A stretch of DNA of 64,000 nucleotides from Marsupella aquatica (taxonomy: Eukaryota > Marchantiophyta). Made by a program: the position numbers and the translations under genes. The stretch covers positions 10,850,001 through 10,914,000 of the forward strand of contig OZ316893.1 in assembly GCA_973895155.1 (NCBI GenBank), read 5' to 3'. The first letter of the stretch is position 1. The number at the start of each line of letters is the position of its first letter. Shown one piece after another: positions 35,801 to 48,700 of this stretch. The notes beneath the pieces were generated by a model. It was not told where the DNA came from. It saw nothing but the letters and a program-made list of their open reading frames with translations, and made no database searches.

Positions 35801-38800
35801 GATGTCTCAGCTATTGAAATGCAGACCTGTAGGTGCAATAGGTTGCAACCTTTTCCTGACGGAGAAGAATATCTGAACATTTCTTAACGTGGTTTTCATA
35901 ATGAAGGTGCCAGAAGGGCTGGAAATGTCTGTGAGGCTTATGCTCCCTGGAGAAATTTCTGTTGTACACAGTACATCAACATACGCCTATGATAAGTTTG
36001 CCAGGTATGGGAAGAAGCAAAGTAATACGAGTTCTTTTGTTGTTTTCTGTACAGTCAAAAAAATTTTAAGTCTGCATCACTGCTGCATCTGTAGCACCAG
36101 ACTATTCTCAGCTGTTGCCTTTCTCGTTGGGTATTCAAATGGACCGCTGCTTGTGTCTGAGTCGTTTTGTCTATTGGGTTTACCAAATAAAGATTTCCTC
36201 GCCGATTATTGAGTCCGATCATCTCATCGAAACAGTGTATGGCACTGTGACTCTGAATCATGTAAAATTTGTGTTTATAAAGTGCATTTTCTTGTTTGTG
36301 TCATCCATGTGACAAACAATTATGTTTGTCCTTGACGAAGGAGTGATTTCTGGGTATTCTTTGTGACCCTCTTTGTGACTGGGTCCTTGTTTGGCTGAAC
36401 TTTTGTTCCTATTTGGAAGGTAAAGCTATGAGCGGGATTCCTCTTTTGACTTGCATTTTCATCGTCACAAGATTAAAGAGCAAGGGCGGATTATTTCCCA
36501 CCTGCTACTTCTCGTTTTGTTGGATTTCTTTCCTATGGCACAGAAGTATTTATATTTCATCTCCGCTGATTGGGTTGTAGGCCTGAATTGGTGCCCGATG
36601 GAGCCTCAGTGAAATGGGAGGTTGAGCTCATAAGTTTCGATAAAAAAAGGGTACATGGTCTTTGCCTTGTTCGTAGTATCTCAAAAGGTCGTCTGGCTTA
36701 TTCTTCCCCTTGTGGTCAATTTCTGAGATTTGCATGCATACTTGAATCGCATGAGAATTACTGGGTGATGTCATTGCTGAATTCGCTTCACTAGACATAA
36801 TGTTGCTCGGTGGGCATATATATGCTTGATGCTATAGCTGGCAAAAGAGTCACCAAAAGTAAGCTCCACATCAAGTGTCGTAGGTCAACAGTATGACGGT
36901 AGTGTTAGATCACTGAACCTTTCAAGCTCTCTATCACTTCGGTTGCTGTTAATATTTTGAGCTCAAGCTTTGTGGTCGCTTGATTCAGGATTGGACAGGG
37001 TTCACATTCAAAGAAATCATGGATGACTCGCAGAAGCAAAAGGCCACAGTACGTTTCTGACAGTTCCTGACACTGTTTTGTAACTTCAGAATGTGTTCCT
37101 CCCCTGGAAGAGAAATAGTATGCTGGCTGCTGGGGAAGTGGGGTCAACCATTTCCAGCTCAGTGTACTAAGTGTCTGGGTGAAAGCTACGTGCCTGTCAT
37201 ATGTCGTTACAAAGAAATTAGAGAATTACCTTTCTAGGGACTTGCAGTTGTATCGGTGTCGTCTGTGGGATTTGTCCCAAGTTTCCTGGGGGCTTAATTC
37301 GAGAAGTTTGAACCTTTACATTTGGTGGATTCAAGGACTCACTAGCAGCGATTGTTGTGCAGGGAAACAGATTGTTTAATGAAGGGAAGTTTGAGCTAGC
37401 GAAGGCGAAGTACGACTTTGTAAGTCTGGCGTTTGAACTGAGATGACTATTCTGAAAATTGTTGACCTCCTTTCTCGTCTTCAACAATGCAAATCAATCA
37501 TTCTGATTGGTGTTTTGTGCTTTTGGTGTTTCATCACATTAAGGTTTTTCTGTGATAACACGTAGGATGCCTATGCTCTGTGGCTCAGATTTTGAGGGAG
37601 TTCAAGCATGTCAATCCAAATGGTGATCAGGAGGTAGCGGAGCTCAGCCAGGCCCAGGTATCCGGGACGTCATGATATCTCTGTTGCATAGCCACTGTCT
37701 TTGTATTTCTATAGTAATCATTCATGTATGACAGTAGAAAACATAAATTTCTGCTTTTGTGTTGCAAAGAGGTCCGCCTGGGAAGCTGGGCAGGCTAATT
37801 GGTTATGAAGGTTAGTACTAGACGTAGTCGCAAGAGCTCGTGACTGCCCTTAGCCTAGAACTATCCGCAGATAGGAGCAATATCTTACATTAGTATCATG
37901 TAGGTTGCTCTATTGGATTAAAACCCTTCCAAGAATCTTGTCGTCTTTTCCGGGTTCTTTCTTGTTGAACCAATAACATCAATTCTTGTTAGATAGACAG
38001 GACCGGGCTTGCAAAGGAGTGGAAAATCCGTTAATGCCAAGATAGTAGGAGAATGTGGAAAGCATGATGGTCACATGTTTAGAGTAACGCTCTCTGCACA
38101 TTAATCAGTATAAACAAACATTGTTTGGATTCCTCATTGTGTTTCTCACCTGGAAGTGCAGATCTCGCTCCAACTAAATATCGCTGCCTGCTATCACAAG
38201 ATGGGTGAATATATCAAATGTATCGAGACATGTAATAAGGTGTGTAGCTTTAGAACGCTGTGCAATCGAAGTAGACGTAGAAGTCTATATCATATCCAAC
38301 ATTTGCTGGATTATTGTCATGATTACATGTGTCATGGTAGGCGATGACGATTAGTTTTTGTCTGCACGGTTGCTCCAGAATTGAGACACCTGAGTCAATT
38401 GCTGGTGGAGAAATTTAGCGCTGATGGCAAAGTTGTTAATTGAAAGTTTCCCTCATGAAAGTATTCATAATTTCCTGGTTGGCGAAGGTTCTTGAAGGAA
38501 ATCCACTTCATATAAAAGCCCTTTATCGTCGTGGTCTAGCTTACACTGCTACTGCAGACTTTGAAGAAGCTCGCAATGATTTCAACCAGGTGCAAGATAC
38601 TTGCTTTGTCTCTACAATCTTCTTGGCGTTTGTTTTATCTTGTGTCTGTCATTTATAATCTTTTATTGATATCCATTCCATCTTTATTGGTTGTACATGC
38701 CATTTGAATAGTTTCTTTCTATCTACTCTGAGCACAAATGTTTTTTGTTGGAACTTGGCATTGTCATGTTCTCATATTCTCAGTATGAATTGGATGTGTG

Positions 38801-39655
38801 ACTGCAGATGGTTATCCTTGATAAGTCTTCAGAATCCGATGCAAATGCAGCACTGGTGAAGCTCAAGAAAAAGGAGCAGGTTTGCTCACATCCTAGAAGT
38901 CCTATTTTTTTGTGAGTTGAGTACATAAGCTGTATTTGTAAATGCCTAGATAGTAGCTGGGGTAGCTGCTGGAATATAATTGTAAGAACTTTAAGATCTC
39001 GTGTCCTGTCCGGACATGTTTTCCTTTTGAATGACTGGTAGGTAGTTTGGGCACTCTGTTCAAGCCCTTTTAAAGGGTAGTTTTCAAAATTAGTTTTATA
39101 GATTAGATACTATCGGATCTGATGACATTTTGGCACGGTGAATAAATCCATATTGACTTAGCGGCCTATGGTTTAAACGATGGGATACAATGCAAGGAAC
39201 AAGAATTCGTGTGAGTAAATTCCTTTCCTCTTCTTGGAGGAGACACCACCATTTCTAAAATTGTCTGACATGTGCTGCGAATGATTACTCTAGGGGGCGA
39301 GCTTCAAGTCTCACCTTTGTGCTTTGTTGGACTATGATTGCAGGAGGCAGCCGTACAAGCCCGCAAACAGTTTAAGGGGCTTTTTGATAAAAAGCCTGGA
39401 TTGCTGTCAGAGCCAGCTGAGCGACGGCCATCACCAGAAGTAGCCTCTGCTGCCCCTCAGAAACAAACTGTAGGAGAGATAGAAGAAGCTGAGGACAATG
39501 CGCAAGATGTTGCTAAAGACGAGGGTAATGACACGAGCCAGGATTCGGAAGTTGAGGATGACCCGTTTGCAAGTGCAAGACATGCAAAGAAGTCTACAAG
39601 CTACTTGAGTACAATGTTACAGCGATTTAGTCAAGGGAGATGCTCTATACTTTAG
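32804..39655 (+). CDS. PAS1: PASTICCINO1-type FKBP-TPR immunophilin
   Basis: High-molecular-weight FKBP. In Arabidopsis PAS1 supports very-long-chain fatty acid elongase assembly and cell-division control. Nineteen exons join in frame to 632 residues: 32804-32859, 33050-33207, 33351-33448, 33698-33820, 33977-34009, 34313-34371, 34630-34711, 34860-35021, 35286-35343, 35493-35644, 35907-36004, 36581-36650, 36989-37048, 37363-37419, 37589-37657, 38162-38239, 38488-38589, 38808-38879, 39344-39655. Three FKBP-like domains (about 30-145, 150-257, 258-383) include HYGDPECPVTVPENFPKSSE and EFPIDCPLQDSTLRIHYKGM. A TPR block (384-529) includes GNRLFNEGKFELAKAKY and ALYRRGLAY. A KKPAKKKR cluster near residue 18 could be nuclear-localising. 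The acidic C-terminus ends RFSQGRCSIL and lacks the hydrophobic anchor of Arabidopsis PAS1. A downstream alternative exon was not found. Confidence 0.93.
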
Positions 39656-42249
39656 GGCATGCTTGGTCAGAGATCCTCCTGAGCTGAGCGCTGAATCCCA
39701 ACATAACTCTGTCACGTATAAGGTACAACACATTGACATCAAAAACCGGAGGCCCCCCTCCCTTGAGGTTGATTTTAGGGTGTGGGTGTTACAACAAATG
39801 AGCTCAAGGAGTGTCATATGTAGAGACTTTTCTAATGACATCAAGTTGGTCCACATCAATTTTGCCCGAGAAATCTTGTGAATATATCACTAGGCTCCAC
39901 TGAGATGTACGATAGAAATGGTGCATTAGATTCATAAATTCTAGTTGGTAGAATGGTTTTGCGCTCATGCTTGTAATGAAGCTAGTCCTGGATTTAAATG
40001 TCATACAAGGTTTTGGGCACTTTTTGTTCAGTACAGTACAAACTTGCCAGATATGCTCGTTCGTCAGACCCCAATTTCTACTCGAAGCTGAAGCTCTTAT
40101 GGACCACCAGGGTTGATAAGATGCTAGGATGGGGATCATTGTAACTTGCGTATGCCATTTTGAAAGGGCACTTGCTATTCAGATTGCACTTTCTCCTTTT
40201 ATATATCATTTATTTCCATTGACTACTGCAAGAAATTCTCTTGTGTGGCGGTTGTTGATTTACCAATTTTCTGTCCTAGCTGTGCACTTGTTATTAGCCA
40301 GATTTGCCTTTCTCTCATTGCATGAGAGGTTGTGAAGAAACTACGGAGGAGCACAGGAGGACGAGCAGACTAAACCCAATCTAATTCTCTGTCCAGATGC
40401 AAAGTACTGGAGAATTGTTTTCCCAAAGTCGATCTGATGAGGGTTACACAATCAAATGAAAGGAAAAGGCTCCAGCCAGAAGTCCAAGTTAATCTTCTGT
40501 CCAGATGCAAAATACTGAAGAATTCAAAACAGCAGAGAACCGTTTACCCAACTCGATCTGACGAATGGTTAGGCCACCAATCTGAGTCTCGTGGTTTTGT
40601 CCAATCAAATCCCAATGCAACTCCTCCTGACTTCACGGTGGCAGCTGTTTGCATGTAGGCGACTGCTGTTTCGTTCCAGTGCGGCACTGTAGAGTACAAG
40701 AGGATGGTTGCAGGAGGCTGAGTGATTGAGTGGAAGGATAAACAAGACACATAGCACAGGGCACATATTTGTTTGGGATATTTGATTTGTCTCGGAGTTG
40801 TGTGGACCATAGCTGGAGCATAATAAGGAATGGTAAGGTTGGGGAGATCTGGGGCCTGGGCTCTTGTTTTGTTGCGCCCTCAAGCTGTTGCAGATTGTCT
40901 CAAGGTCTGTTTCACGGCTGGTTCATGTAATGCACATTTTAGGTGAGCCAATTTACAATCTAGGCATTATGTGCGGGGATCAAAGAATTATTTCAGAGAT
41001 TGGTCTGTATTGTATGCCCTTTTCGGCCGCATTCTCCCTCACATGTTCTGCTTTTGTCAACAGGGTGTGTTGGGACTCTTCTTTTCCTGGCTGGAAGTGT
41101 ATGATGGCTGTGAAGAGAATGTTGGGGTTAGGCTAGACTGGAAGACGGCACCCTTGTTGGAACCAGGATCGACATGGCAGTGTACTCTTGCGAAGGAGCA
41201 CCCCAAGTCCATCATCATTCAACTTGCTTCATCGAGCTTTGCATTGGTAGTTGGCGCACCTGGGCAGTGTTCATGAATTATTTATGGATGCAAAACAGGA
41301 ATAGTGTATTCATAGGAGATATGTAAGACCTAGGAGTAAATTCTGAATTTCATCATCCAGAGGCCGCTGTCCTGCAGACCAATCAATTCAGGCCCTAATA
41401 TTGTGAATTGACCAATCCATGGTTGAGATTCTTTATACAATTCAGGCCCTAATATTGTGAATTGACCAATCCAAGGTTGAGATTCTTTATAGAAAGTTTC
41501 CGTTAGAGTATACATGCCTCCCTTGACTATCTTTTGAACACAATAAACAAAAGTTCTTTGCTCCACCACCGCCCTCCTTCACATATTGGTTAGTGTGGTA
41601 TGTTCACAGGTCCATTTCAAGGTGTTTGGGACGTTTTTAGAATGATCATTAGAAATAATATGACCAGCTCATGGGCTTGTTTCAAGTCTTAGACATAGGC
41701 ATCTAGCAGGAATATTCATTCCCTTGTTGTCCTTGGTCTTACTTTGACAAAGAGTGATTTATTGTTTGGTGTTGTTTAGGTCAACTGTTAAGGACTGGGC
41801 AATCAGTCATTCCATTATGAAGAGTTGGGAGTGGAGGTCCCTCATCATTTTGTTGGCAGATATGATGAGAAGATATCTTCACCGGCCCTGAACGTTTTAA
41901 AAGAAATCATGCCACTACATCTCTCCAGTTTAGGCACTATTTGAACAACCAGTGTTAAGTGCTTGAAATTTCATGTCAAAGGAATTTTTTTATTTAAGGG
42001 TAGTTCTTAGTATTCATTTAGCAATTTTGCCATTTAGAGTCTTATTGTAAGCTTATTTCATTTGAAGCTACTCTCAAAAGTTCAGTGAGTTAAGCTCTCA
42101 GCTAACAGCATTTCAAACCCGATTTGTAGGTGATGAAGTTGTTACACATTTCTACTATGTTGGTTGGAATTGTATCAATTGGGGAGGACTTGTTCTTCTT
42201 GAAATGGTCCAGAGAATGGCCGAGTAGAAATAAGAGAAGAGGGAATTAG
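39656..42249. other. Intergenic downstream of PAS1, no firm gene
   Basis: Contains the PAS1 3' end, short open frames on both strands and a 54-bp tandem duplication. A frame at about 41067-41276 (GVLGLFFSWLEVYDGCEENV, preceded by an acceptor-like caacag) looks faintly like a terminal exon. It does not match the PAS1 C-terminus, and I cannot join it to anything. Confidence 0.4.
41384..41491. repeat. 54-bp tandem duplication
   Basis: Two nearly identical copies (41384-41437 and 41438-41491) beginning caattcaggccctaatattg. They differ at one or two positions. Confidence 0.85.
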
Positions 42250-42470
42250 TCCAGGCTAAGTCAAATCTGCCATTAGTGACCAGACTTTGAGACCAACTTA
42301 GTTAGTCTTAGTTAGCTACATCCAAGTGGCAGCTCACCATAACTTCGAGAAGTAAATATATGTTCAAGAGTCTCTAGAGGAAGTCAAGTTTTCACATGCA
42401 ACAAAATGATGGGACCTCCCTAAGTGTAAAAGGAGATCATTATGTTCATCTTCTCCACATACGAGGGGAG
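42250..42470 (-). pseudogene. Decayed copy of beta-galactosidase exon 5 and flanking intron
   Basis: This stretch aligns base by base, with many substitutions, to 20048-20270, the fifth exon plus the following intron of the beta-galactosidase gene, in the same orientation. Shared runs include gctaagtcaaatct, gaggaagtcaagttttc and atgatgggacctccct. Because intron sequence is included, the copy arose through DNA duplication and not through a processed transcript. The GGPIIL-coding part survives, but the preceding Gln codon is now a stop (ACTTAG), so it cannot encode enzyme. No other exons of the gene are present nearby. Confidence 0.8.
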
Positions 42471-42525
42471 CTAATCCATCAATTAACAGTCACTAATATT
42501 AGTTACCCCTTTTTTGGGGGCAATC

Positions 42526-42720
42526 TCGGAAACCTCTCCAAGATACCCAACATGTTTTTTTGGCAATCTCAGAGACCTCTCTAAGATCCTGAGATTGCAA
42601 CATCCTTTGAGGACTATCTTGGAGAGTTCTCCGACAATTCGATGCACTCCTGGCACAATCTCAGAAAGCCTCTCCGACTTAGAGTCCCATTGACAATACA
42701 ATCTTGGAGAGCCTCTTTAA
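42526..42720. repeat. Cluster of related short inverted repeats
   Basis: Repeated pieces of the type aacctctccaagata occur in both orientations (42534, 42612, 42695 and others). GCAATCTCAG (42563-42572) pairs with CTGAGATTGC (near 42590-42599). The segment can fold into several alternative hairpins. It could be a degenerate foldback or an inverted-duplication small-RNA locus. Confidence 0.5.
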
Positions 42721-43433
42721 GAGAATGACTCACTTTCCATTTGTGAGACATGGACTATGCTCGTTAAGAGAATGACTCTTCCATTTTTGAGACCATCTCA
42801 ATCACTAAACTTGACTACACTACCACTTGGTCCTGGTGTCACCAACTCTGACGCCAAGCTCTTCTGATTCAGGTTTCTGCAACGACCATCCGGTGAAGAC
42901 TAAGTATGTGAGACAAGTGGATTTTCGAAATTTCGAAATTCTGATTAATTACAAGCCAAACCTGCACATGATTGGCTGCCTAGATTGTGAGAAAAGGTTT
43001 CCTAGAATGCACTCTACTAGCACCATCTTGCCTTGGAACACTTCACCTAGCTTTCAATTAGAAACGTCCTTGAAGGTCGTCGATTGCAGAACCTTGTGCG
43101 GAGAAATTGCATCCACCTAGGAAAGAATGGACAGGCAGCATTCCTGAGATCTAGAGCTCGGCGCTACAGAACTTGTTTCTGCCATGCAAGCTCCTTCTGA
43201 TGCATAGACATGCTCTGTTTGCCTTGAAATCCAATTAAGATGGCTGCATGTTCGCAATGGATCACCAGCAACATCTGGATGCAATTTTCACAAGAGATCA
43301 TTATATGATATGGGACATCTGTATAATTCCTCCCCACCCCTCTGTTCCAGCAGCGGAATTCTCAACATTGCGTATCCGCGTGAAGCTAAGTAAATCTGTC
43401 AAAAGAGATACGACCCAGTTCGACTGCAGGTCT

Positions 43434-45720
43434 TCAGATTTCTTTTACCTTGTATTTTTGTAATTGGGCCAGGCATTGCCTGAGATGGAGGAAGATTGCA
43501 AACACGAAGTAGAAAGCCACTATGGCCGATCCAGTCCAACCAAACACATATCCAAAAGCGTCAATGAACCACTTTTGATGGCCCATTGGCTCATCTCTCT
43601 GCCATTCAACCCGAGTGGTAATTGTAAGGGAGAACTCATCCCCAAGACACTTCCAGTCAGCGTCAGGATTATCGGAGAGTGTGTGGTAACGTCCTGTCGG
43701 CACGCAATAACTCGGCTGGGTCGGCGTTTCTGCTGTGCATTTTGACTCCAAAAACATTGTCACGTTTGACTCTTTACCACTCGTTCCAGCTGAGCCATCT
43801 GCAGCTGCAGGTGGATGATCATACCGAATCACGTTCTTGTATTTGTTACTGCACACTCCAGAGCGCTTGGCCCATTCCTCGTAGAGTTTCCTGGAGCCCA
43901 TGAAACTATTCAGTGCATCGTTCTCCATGCGCTCCGGTGTCTTCCAAACAACGAAATAAGGAGCTTCTTCCTTACAATTGAATGCTGTTGGGCACAAGAT
44001 CTCTCCAGTTTGCTCGACCTTGTGCGTCAAGTAGTCTGGAATGTATACGTTGTGCTGAAGTAGAAGCTTGCACTGAGAGTGGTTTCTAAAATCCAGACAT
44101 CTCAACTCGTATGAGTCGGCGTTTCTGAACATGTTGCACACTGATGTTCCGTTGCAAACTAGCACTCGGGGAAGTTTGGTGCAGTCCTTATTCACAGTTG
44201 GGAACAAGCTCAACAGCATAGTCCATGTGGGAGAACTCCTCTCCACTTCCATGAAGCCCAACGTGATTGAGCTGCTTGAGGCGTGACTGATGTTCAAGTA
44301 GAGAACATTGGGCTCAAATTTGACCTTCCTACGCCGGTGAGCATTCTCGGAAGCGCGGATATTGCAAATTCCACTCAGCTTGCTGAACATTTTCAGAAAT
44401 TTCCGGATGGGAAAGGTGGGTGACAGCTTCTCCGGTGGATAGAGCTTGCACTTGCCAGTGTACCTGTTTTCGGACCTGCACTTGTTCGCGCGACCTCCAT
44501 AATAAAAACAAGAGACCCACGAAGCTTCGTTGCTCGAATCCATGGTTCTACTCAAGTTCCTCACCACCTCCAGGCTACATGAAATGCAGTTGTTGCAATT
44601 ATAAATCCAACTCACCCTTAGGTACTCTTCTGGAAAGTCCATGAGGGTTAGCACGTTATTGATCTTGGGGTAGACGTCGTCTTCTGTCAAACCAAGAAGG
44701 ATACACGTTCAGAACCAGAATCAGAATCAGCATCAGCAGATGAGTTCTTCGTATAACGAACTCTCAGCGATGCCCGCTACTGTCTATGTCTGAACAAACG
44801 AAGGCAACTCTTATCTGAGAAGTATTGATGATAGTTTCTTCTGGAGCAGTTAGATATTCACGGGAGTGAAATGAAAATTGAAACCTCATACACAATTCTC
44901 AACATTCGCCATTGGAGCACGCTGGCAGTTTCTTTTAACGAAGAAGCAACTCTAAATTTGGATTCGCGAGGACTGCATTCACTGCTTACGTTTGTAACCT
45001 CCAGGAAATAAAGGAGCTAGCGGGGCATGAACTGTCGAGTGGACTAACTCAATGATGTCATAAGCCTCCTGGGTAACACTCAACCCACCCTCCAGGATTT
45101 TCGTGATCGAATGCACTGATATCTCTTCTTCCTCAATCTTTTCATCCATGAGTTCTTTCGCTAAGGGGTGTGAAAACATCACAACTGTGACAGTTTCCAG
45201 CTTGTTTGCTTGGAAGCACATGTTCCCACTGGTCTTCGTGACCGCATCCTTGGCAGTGTTCTCTAGGTAGGATTCGCAGGTCACGATTGCTCCTGCATCT
45301 ATGTTCTCCGGAAGATCTGCTGTCATGTAGGAGTGAGTTTTGACCGGCCATGGGACGATTTTGGAGTGTAAAGACAGTACAAAAACTGTTAACACGAGAC
45401 AAACGAAAATTATAGTGCAGATTGTGTCCGAAATTGGATGCCGATTGGTTGGCAACGTCTCGGGTGGCCTCCCATATAAAATACTTTGCACCAGAGGTTG
45501 TACGAATTTCAGGGACTGGCCAATCCATTGACTCTGCAAGAGACCATTTTAAAAGTATAAGAGTGCGTGCATAAATCATGCCGAGTGTACACGGAATTGC
45601 AATTGGAAGGCACGTTTTCACACACTCATTTGGACCAGTGAGAATGATCTGGTAAGGTCTCCTTATCAAAACAAGCAATACTTCAGCAACGCAAGCCTGA
45701 AGCAATCGTTGGCTCTTCAT
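43434..45720 (-). CDS. Two-pass membrane protein with Cys-rich ectodomain, unrecognised
   Basis: Model of three exons: 45720-45622 (least certain), 45533-44990, 44683-43434, joining in frame to 630 residues. The junction between the second and third exons is strong (AAAC before gtaagc, acceptor gacag). A first membrane segment (about 71-89, DTICTIIFVCLVLTVFVLSL) follows a cytosolic-looking N-terminus. About 500 residues follow with some 20 cysteines and several N-glycosylation sequons (RNLS, LNIS, CNGT, RNHS, SNVT). The second segment (about 591-615, GWTGSAIVAFYFVFAIFL) lies just before a 15-residue basic tail. Short cytosolic ends, two helices and a large disulfide-rich loop resemble the topology of DEG/ENaC/ASIC or P2X channels, but I see none of their signature motifs and do not claim membership. 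The large exon has no stop over 1.25 kb, supporting a real gene. The function is unknown. Confidence 0.7.
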
Positions 45721-48700
45721 TTCGCTTCCAAGCCCATTTGTTCTGTCAAGTTGAGGCAATTGCTAGCGGCACACAGCCTCATCCTATTTTAGAATTCCAA
45801 GATAAGGGCACACACCAACTGACGATGTCTCCACGGACCTAGAACTAAACCAACGCCCGACTGAAAGGCCGTAGTATGCAGCCTACTTACCTCCCTGGGT
45901 TGTTGGACTGCCTCAGCTGGCTGATCTCGCTTTCCACACTGTCCTGCCTCTTTGAAGCGTTGGACTGCCTACCAATTCAACCGGACCACCATGACAAGTA
46001 TCAACATGCCAGCAAGACCATCCGCTGTTCCAACCCTTCCAATGCCAAACCAAAGAGGAGGAATTTGAGATGTCTATGAATTCGATGCTAACGTGATGAT
46101 CTTCAAAAGAAATTGGGACCTTCTTAATTAGCCCTAGCTTGAAATTCCTCAAACCATTCAAAACTATTCATCTAGAAGAGCTTGCACGGATGTCACAAAA
46201 ATTGATATTGTCTGGTCCTTCTCGCCTCTTGACACACTAGAAGTCTATGGAGCTCGTCATCGGAGTTTCACTGCACACTTAGTAGGTACGTGACACAATT
46301 GCTGCCACAAATTTTCGTTCCCGTTCATTCGAAGCAGTTGGCCGGTAACACAACTCTGTCTTAATCAAATGGATAATTCGAAATGCGAGAAGAACTTACC
46401 AGCAAGGTATGTACTACGGTCCTGTATCTGCTGACGACCGACTTCGACACGCCGGCGACGATCCCCTTATTTTTTAGATCTAGAATGTGCCCACATCGCC
46501 TCCCATGAATCAGCTGCAGACTCACTTTCTGCATCGATTCAAGATTCGTGTTTAATACACAGTCTAATTGTACTGGTCTTATGCTCCTAATCACTATTGA
46601 AATCAGCTCATTAAGTCACGGGTGTTAGGTCAGATCCAAAGGGCCATCGACGGAAGCGTTTGAGATTTCTATCATAGCTAGATTTTAATTAAAAAGATAG
46701 ATACCCTTGTCCCACTAATCATCGAAGCATCGAACCCAGCAGGCGTTTAGCGAATTCGGTGTGAAAATTCCCTTTGGCCGATCGACTTTGCTGTTTGCTC
46801 ACGTGAACAAATTTGGAGGTGTTTACCCCTCCCATCTAAGCGACAGTGCGCATCCCTCCCTTCTGAGTAACAGTGCCCGTCCGGCCCTTCACTGTAAACT
46901 GATCATGCACTGGGGACGCTTACCTACCTGCCCCTTTGTTTCCCCTCCAATCTCAACAAAAAACTCCGTCGAAAAGTCAAATTTTCCCTTGTAGTCTCTC
47001 TTTATTTGCGTGTTGTACTCTGTTATTCTCGTACTTGAATCCTGTTCTTAGCATCATCGCGGTGGGTCCTCAGTCCCAAGATTTCATCAATCACCAATCA
47101 ATCCGTTTATCATCCTTTCAACTCCTTTCACTCAGACTCACTCTCTGACTCGCCTAAGAGATTTTGCCTCACCGTCATCAGAGGGTCCCTAACGGAGTGC
47201 AATCTGTTCTAAACTTGACCTTTTCATGAAGTGCAAGAGTACTTTCTTCCCTAGCGTCGAAACTGATACTGTGCTTGATCATGAAATTGCTTTTACGGAT
47301 AACAAAATCCGTCTCGATCCCAGCTTAGCGTTATCAAATGGCCACAGCGACAAGCTCCTGATAAAACATTTGTTAATCGATAACATACGCATACAATTTG
47401 GAAGGTTGAGTCATCACCACGCCCAAGGAAGGAAAAAAACAACAAATCTTTCTGCCGGGAGCTCGTCCACGATAACCTGGGCACTCACCCTCCATATCTG
47501 GAGTACATCCAGCGAGGGATTTGGCGGAATATGGAACACGCCATCGTGCTTCCCTCCCTCTGACTCAACACCACTGACACCATCACGACCTTCCTGATTT
47601 CCATCGACGGTCGCTTGAACCCTTATTCGTGAGAAGCTCATCCTTCTCCTTATCGGATCGAAATTGCCGAAAGGATAAAGTCACGACCGCCCTCACAAAG
47701 TCTCTGGCTGACGACCAATTCCAATCCTCGCTGCTGCAAATACAGCAGTCTACAAATTTACTCGACCCCTCCTCCTCCTTTCGACACGCTTCAAGAAGTC
47801 TCTGGCCGTCTGCCGACCACCTCGAAATCTCGCTCGTCAGTGAACAAGTTTGCGAAGACTTTTTGATGGTGTGTAAATGGCTTTTGTAGACATTCGGTAA
47901 GGTGAAGCGGGGAGGTCTACAATCCTTGTCTTTTAATCTTCAAAGGAAGTGTAGAAGATCGAGAAGTTCACTCCAGACCCCAATAGTGACTTACATATAG
48001 GCCAATGCCCTGCCACAAGACCAGAAACCAACCACAACCCAATTTTGACACACAGGTAGGGCAACGCCCCACAACGATTCCACAGTGAAAAGATCACAGA
48101 AGCCAACGGAGCAGGCAATGATCCCCCTGCACAAGACCTTCCGCGCAATGCCATGTTGTCACCTTAAACTCAGGGTTTCTGTCAGTCCTCGGTCTGTTCG
48201 CCGTTGCTCTCGTCGACATACTTTCCCCGAAAGCTCATTATTTTATATATTTGTTGTGGGTCCCGTTGAAGATTTTGAGAATCCATTCAAGCTGACGTGG
48301 GGCTCTTCATGCGAAATGCCTCCTGCCAAAGGGTTCTCCAAACGCTCATTGATGTGTCCCAGCTTATCTGAGATTTACCATGCCTTTACATGAAAGCTAC
48401 CATGGGCTCTGATTGTGTTTCCGGAGCGCTTCGTCATTCCACATACTACAACCTGTGCAATACTTGACTGCAATTTTGGTCTGTTGATGCAATTGGGATC
48501 ACGTGATTGGAAAGTGAACGAAATTTACCGATGGACCAGGCGGGGGGAGCCCCTTGCGATGGAGGGCGGTGTTTGAAAAATGTGCCTCCCCCGAAACCCC
48601 ATAGCTCAATGAAAGCCATTTCTCTCATCAGACTTGCAGTCAGTTCGCTCCTGCAATCAGTTCGAGAACTGCTGAATACTCTCGACTGCAGCATGCTGAA

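Noticed and set aside
41067-41276. Possible last exon of PAS1
   Set aside because: It has an acceptor-like site and an open frame, but no resemblance to the family C-terminus, no hydrophobic anchor at the right place and no donor that fits it in frame with confidence.
43434-45720. HAP2/GCS1 gamete fusogen
   Set aside because: First thought because of the Cys-rich ectodomain and C-terminal helix. The HAP2 signature segments are absent and there is an extra N-terminal helix, so I left it unassigned.
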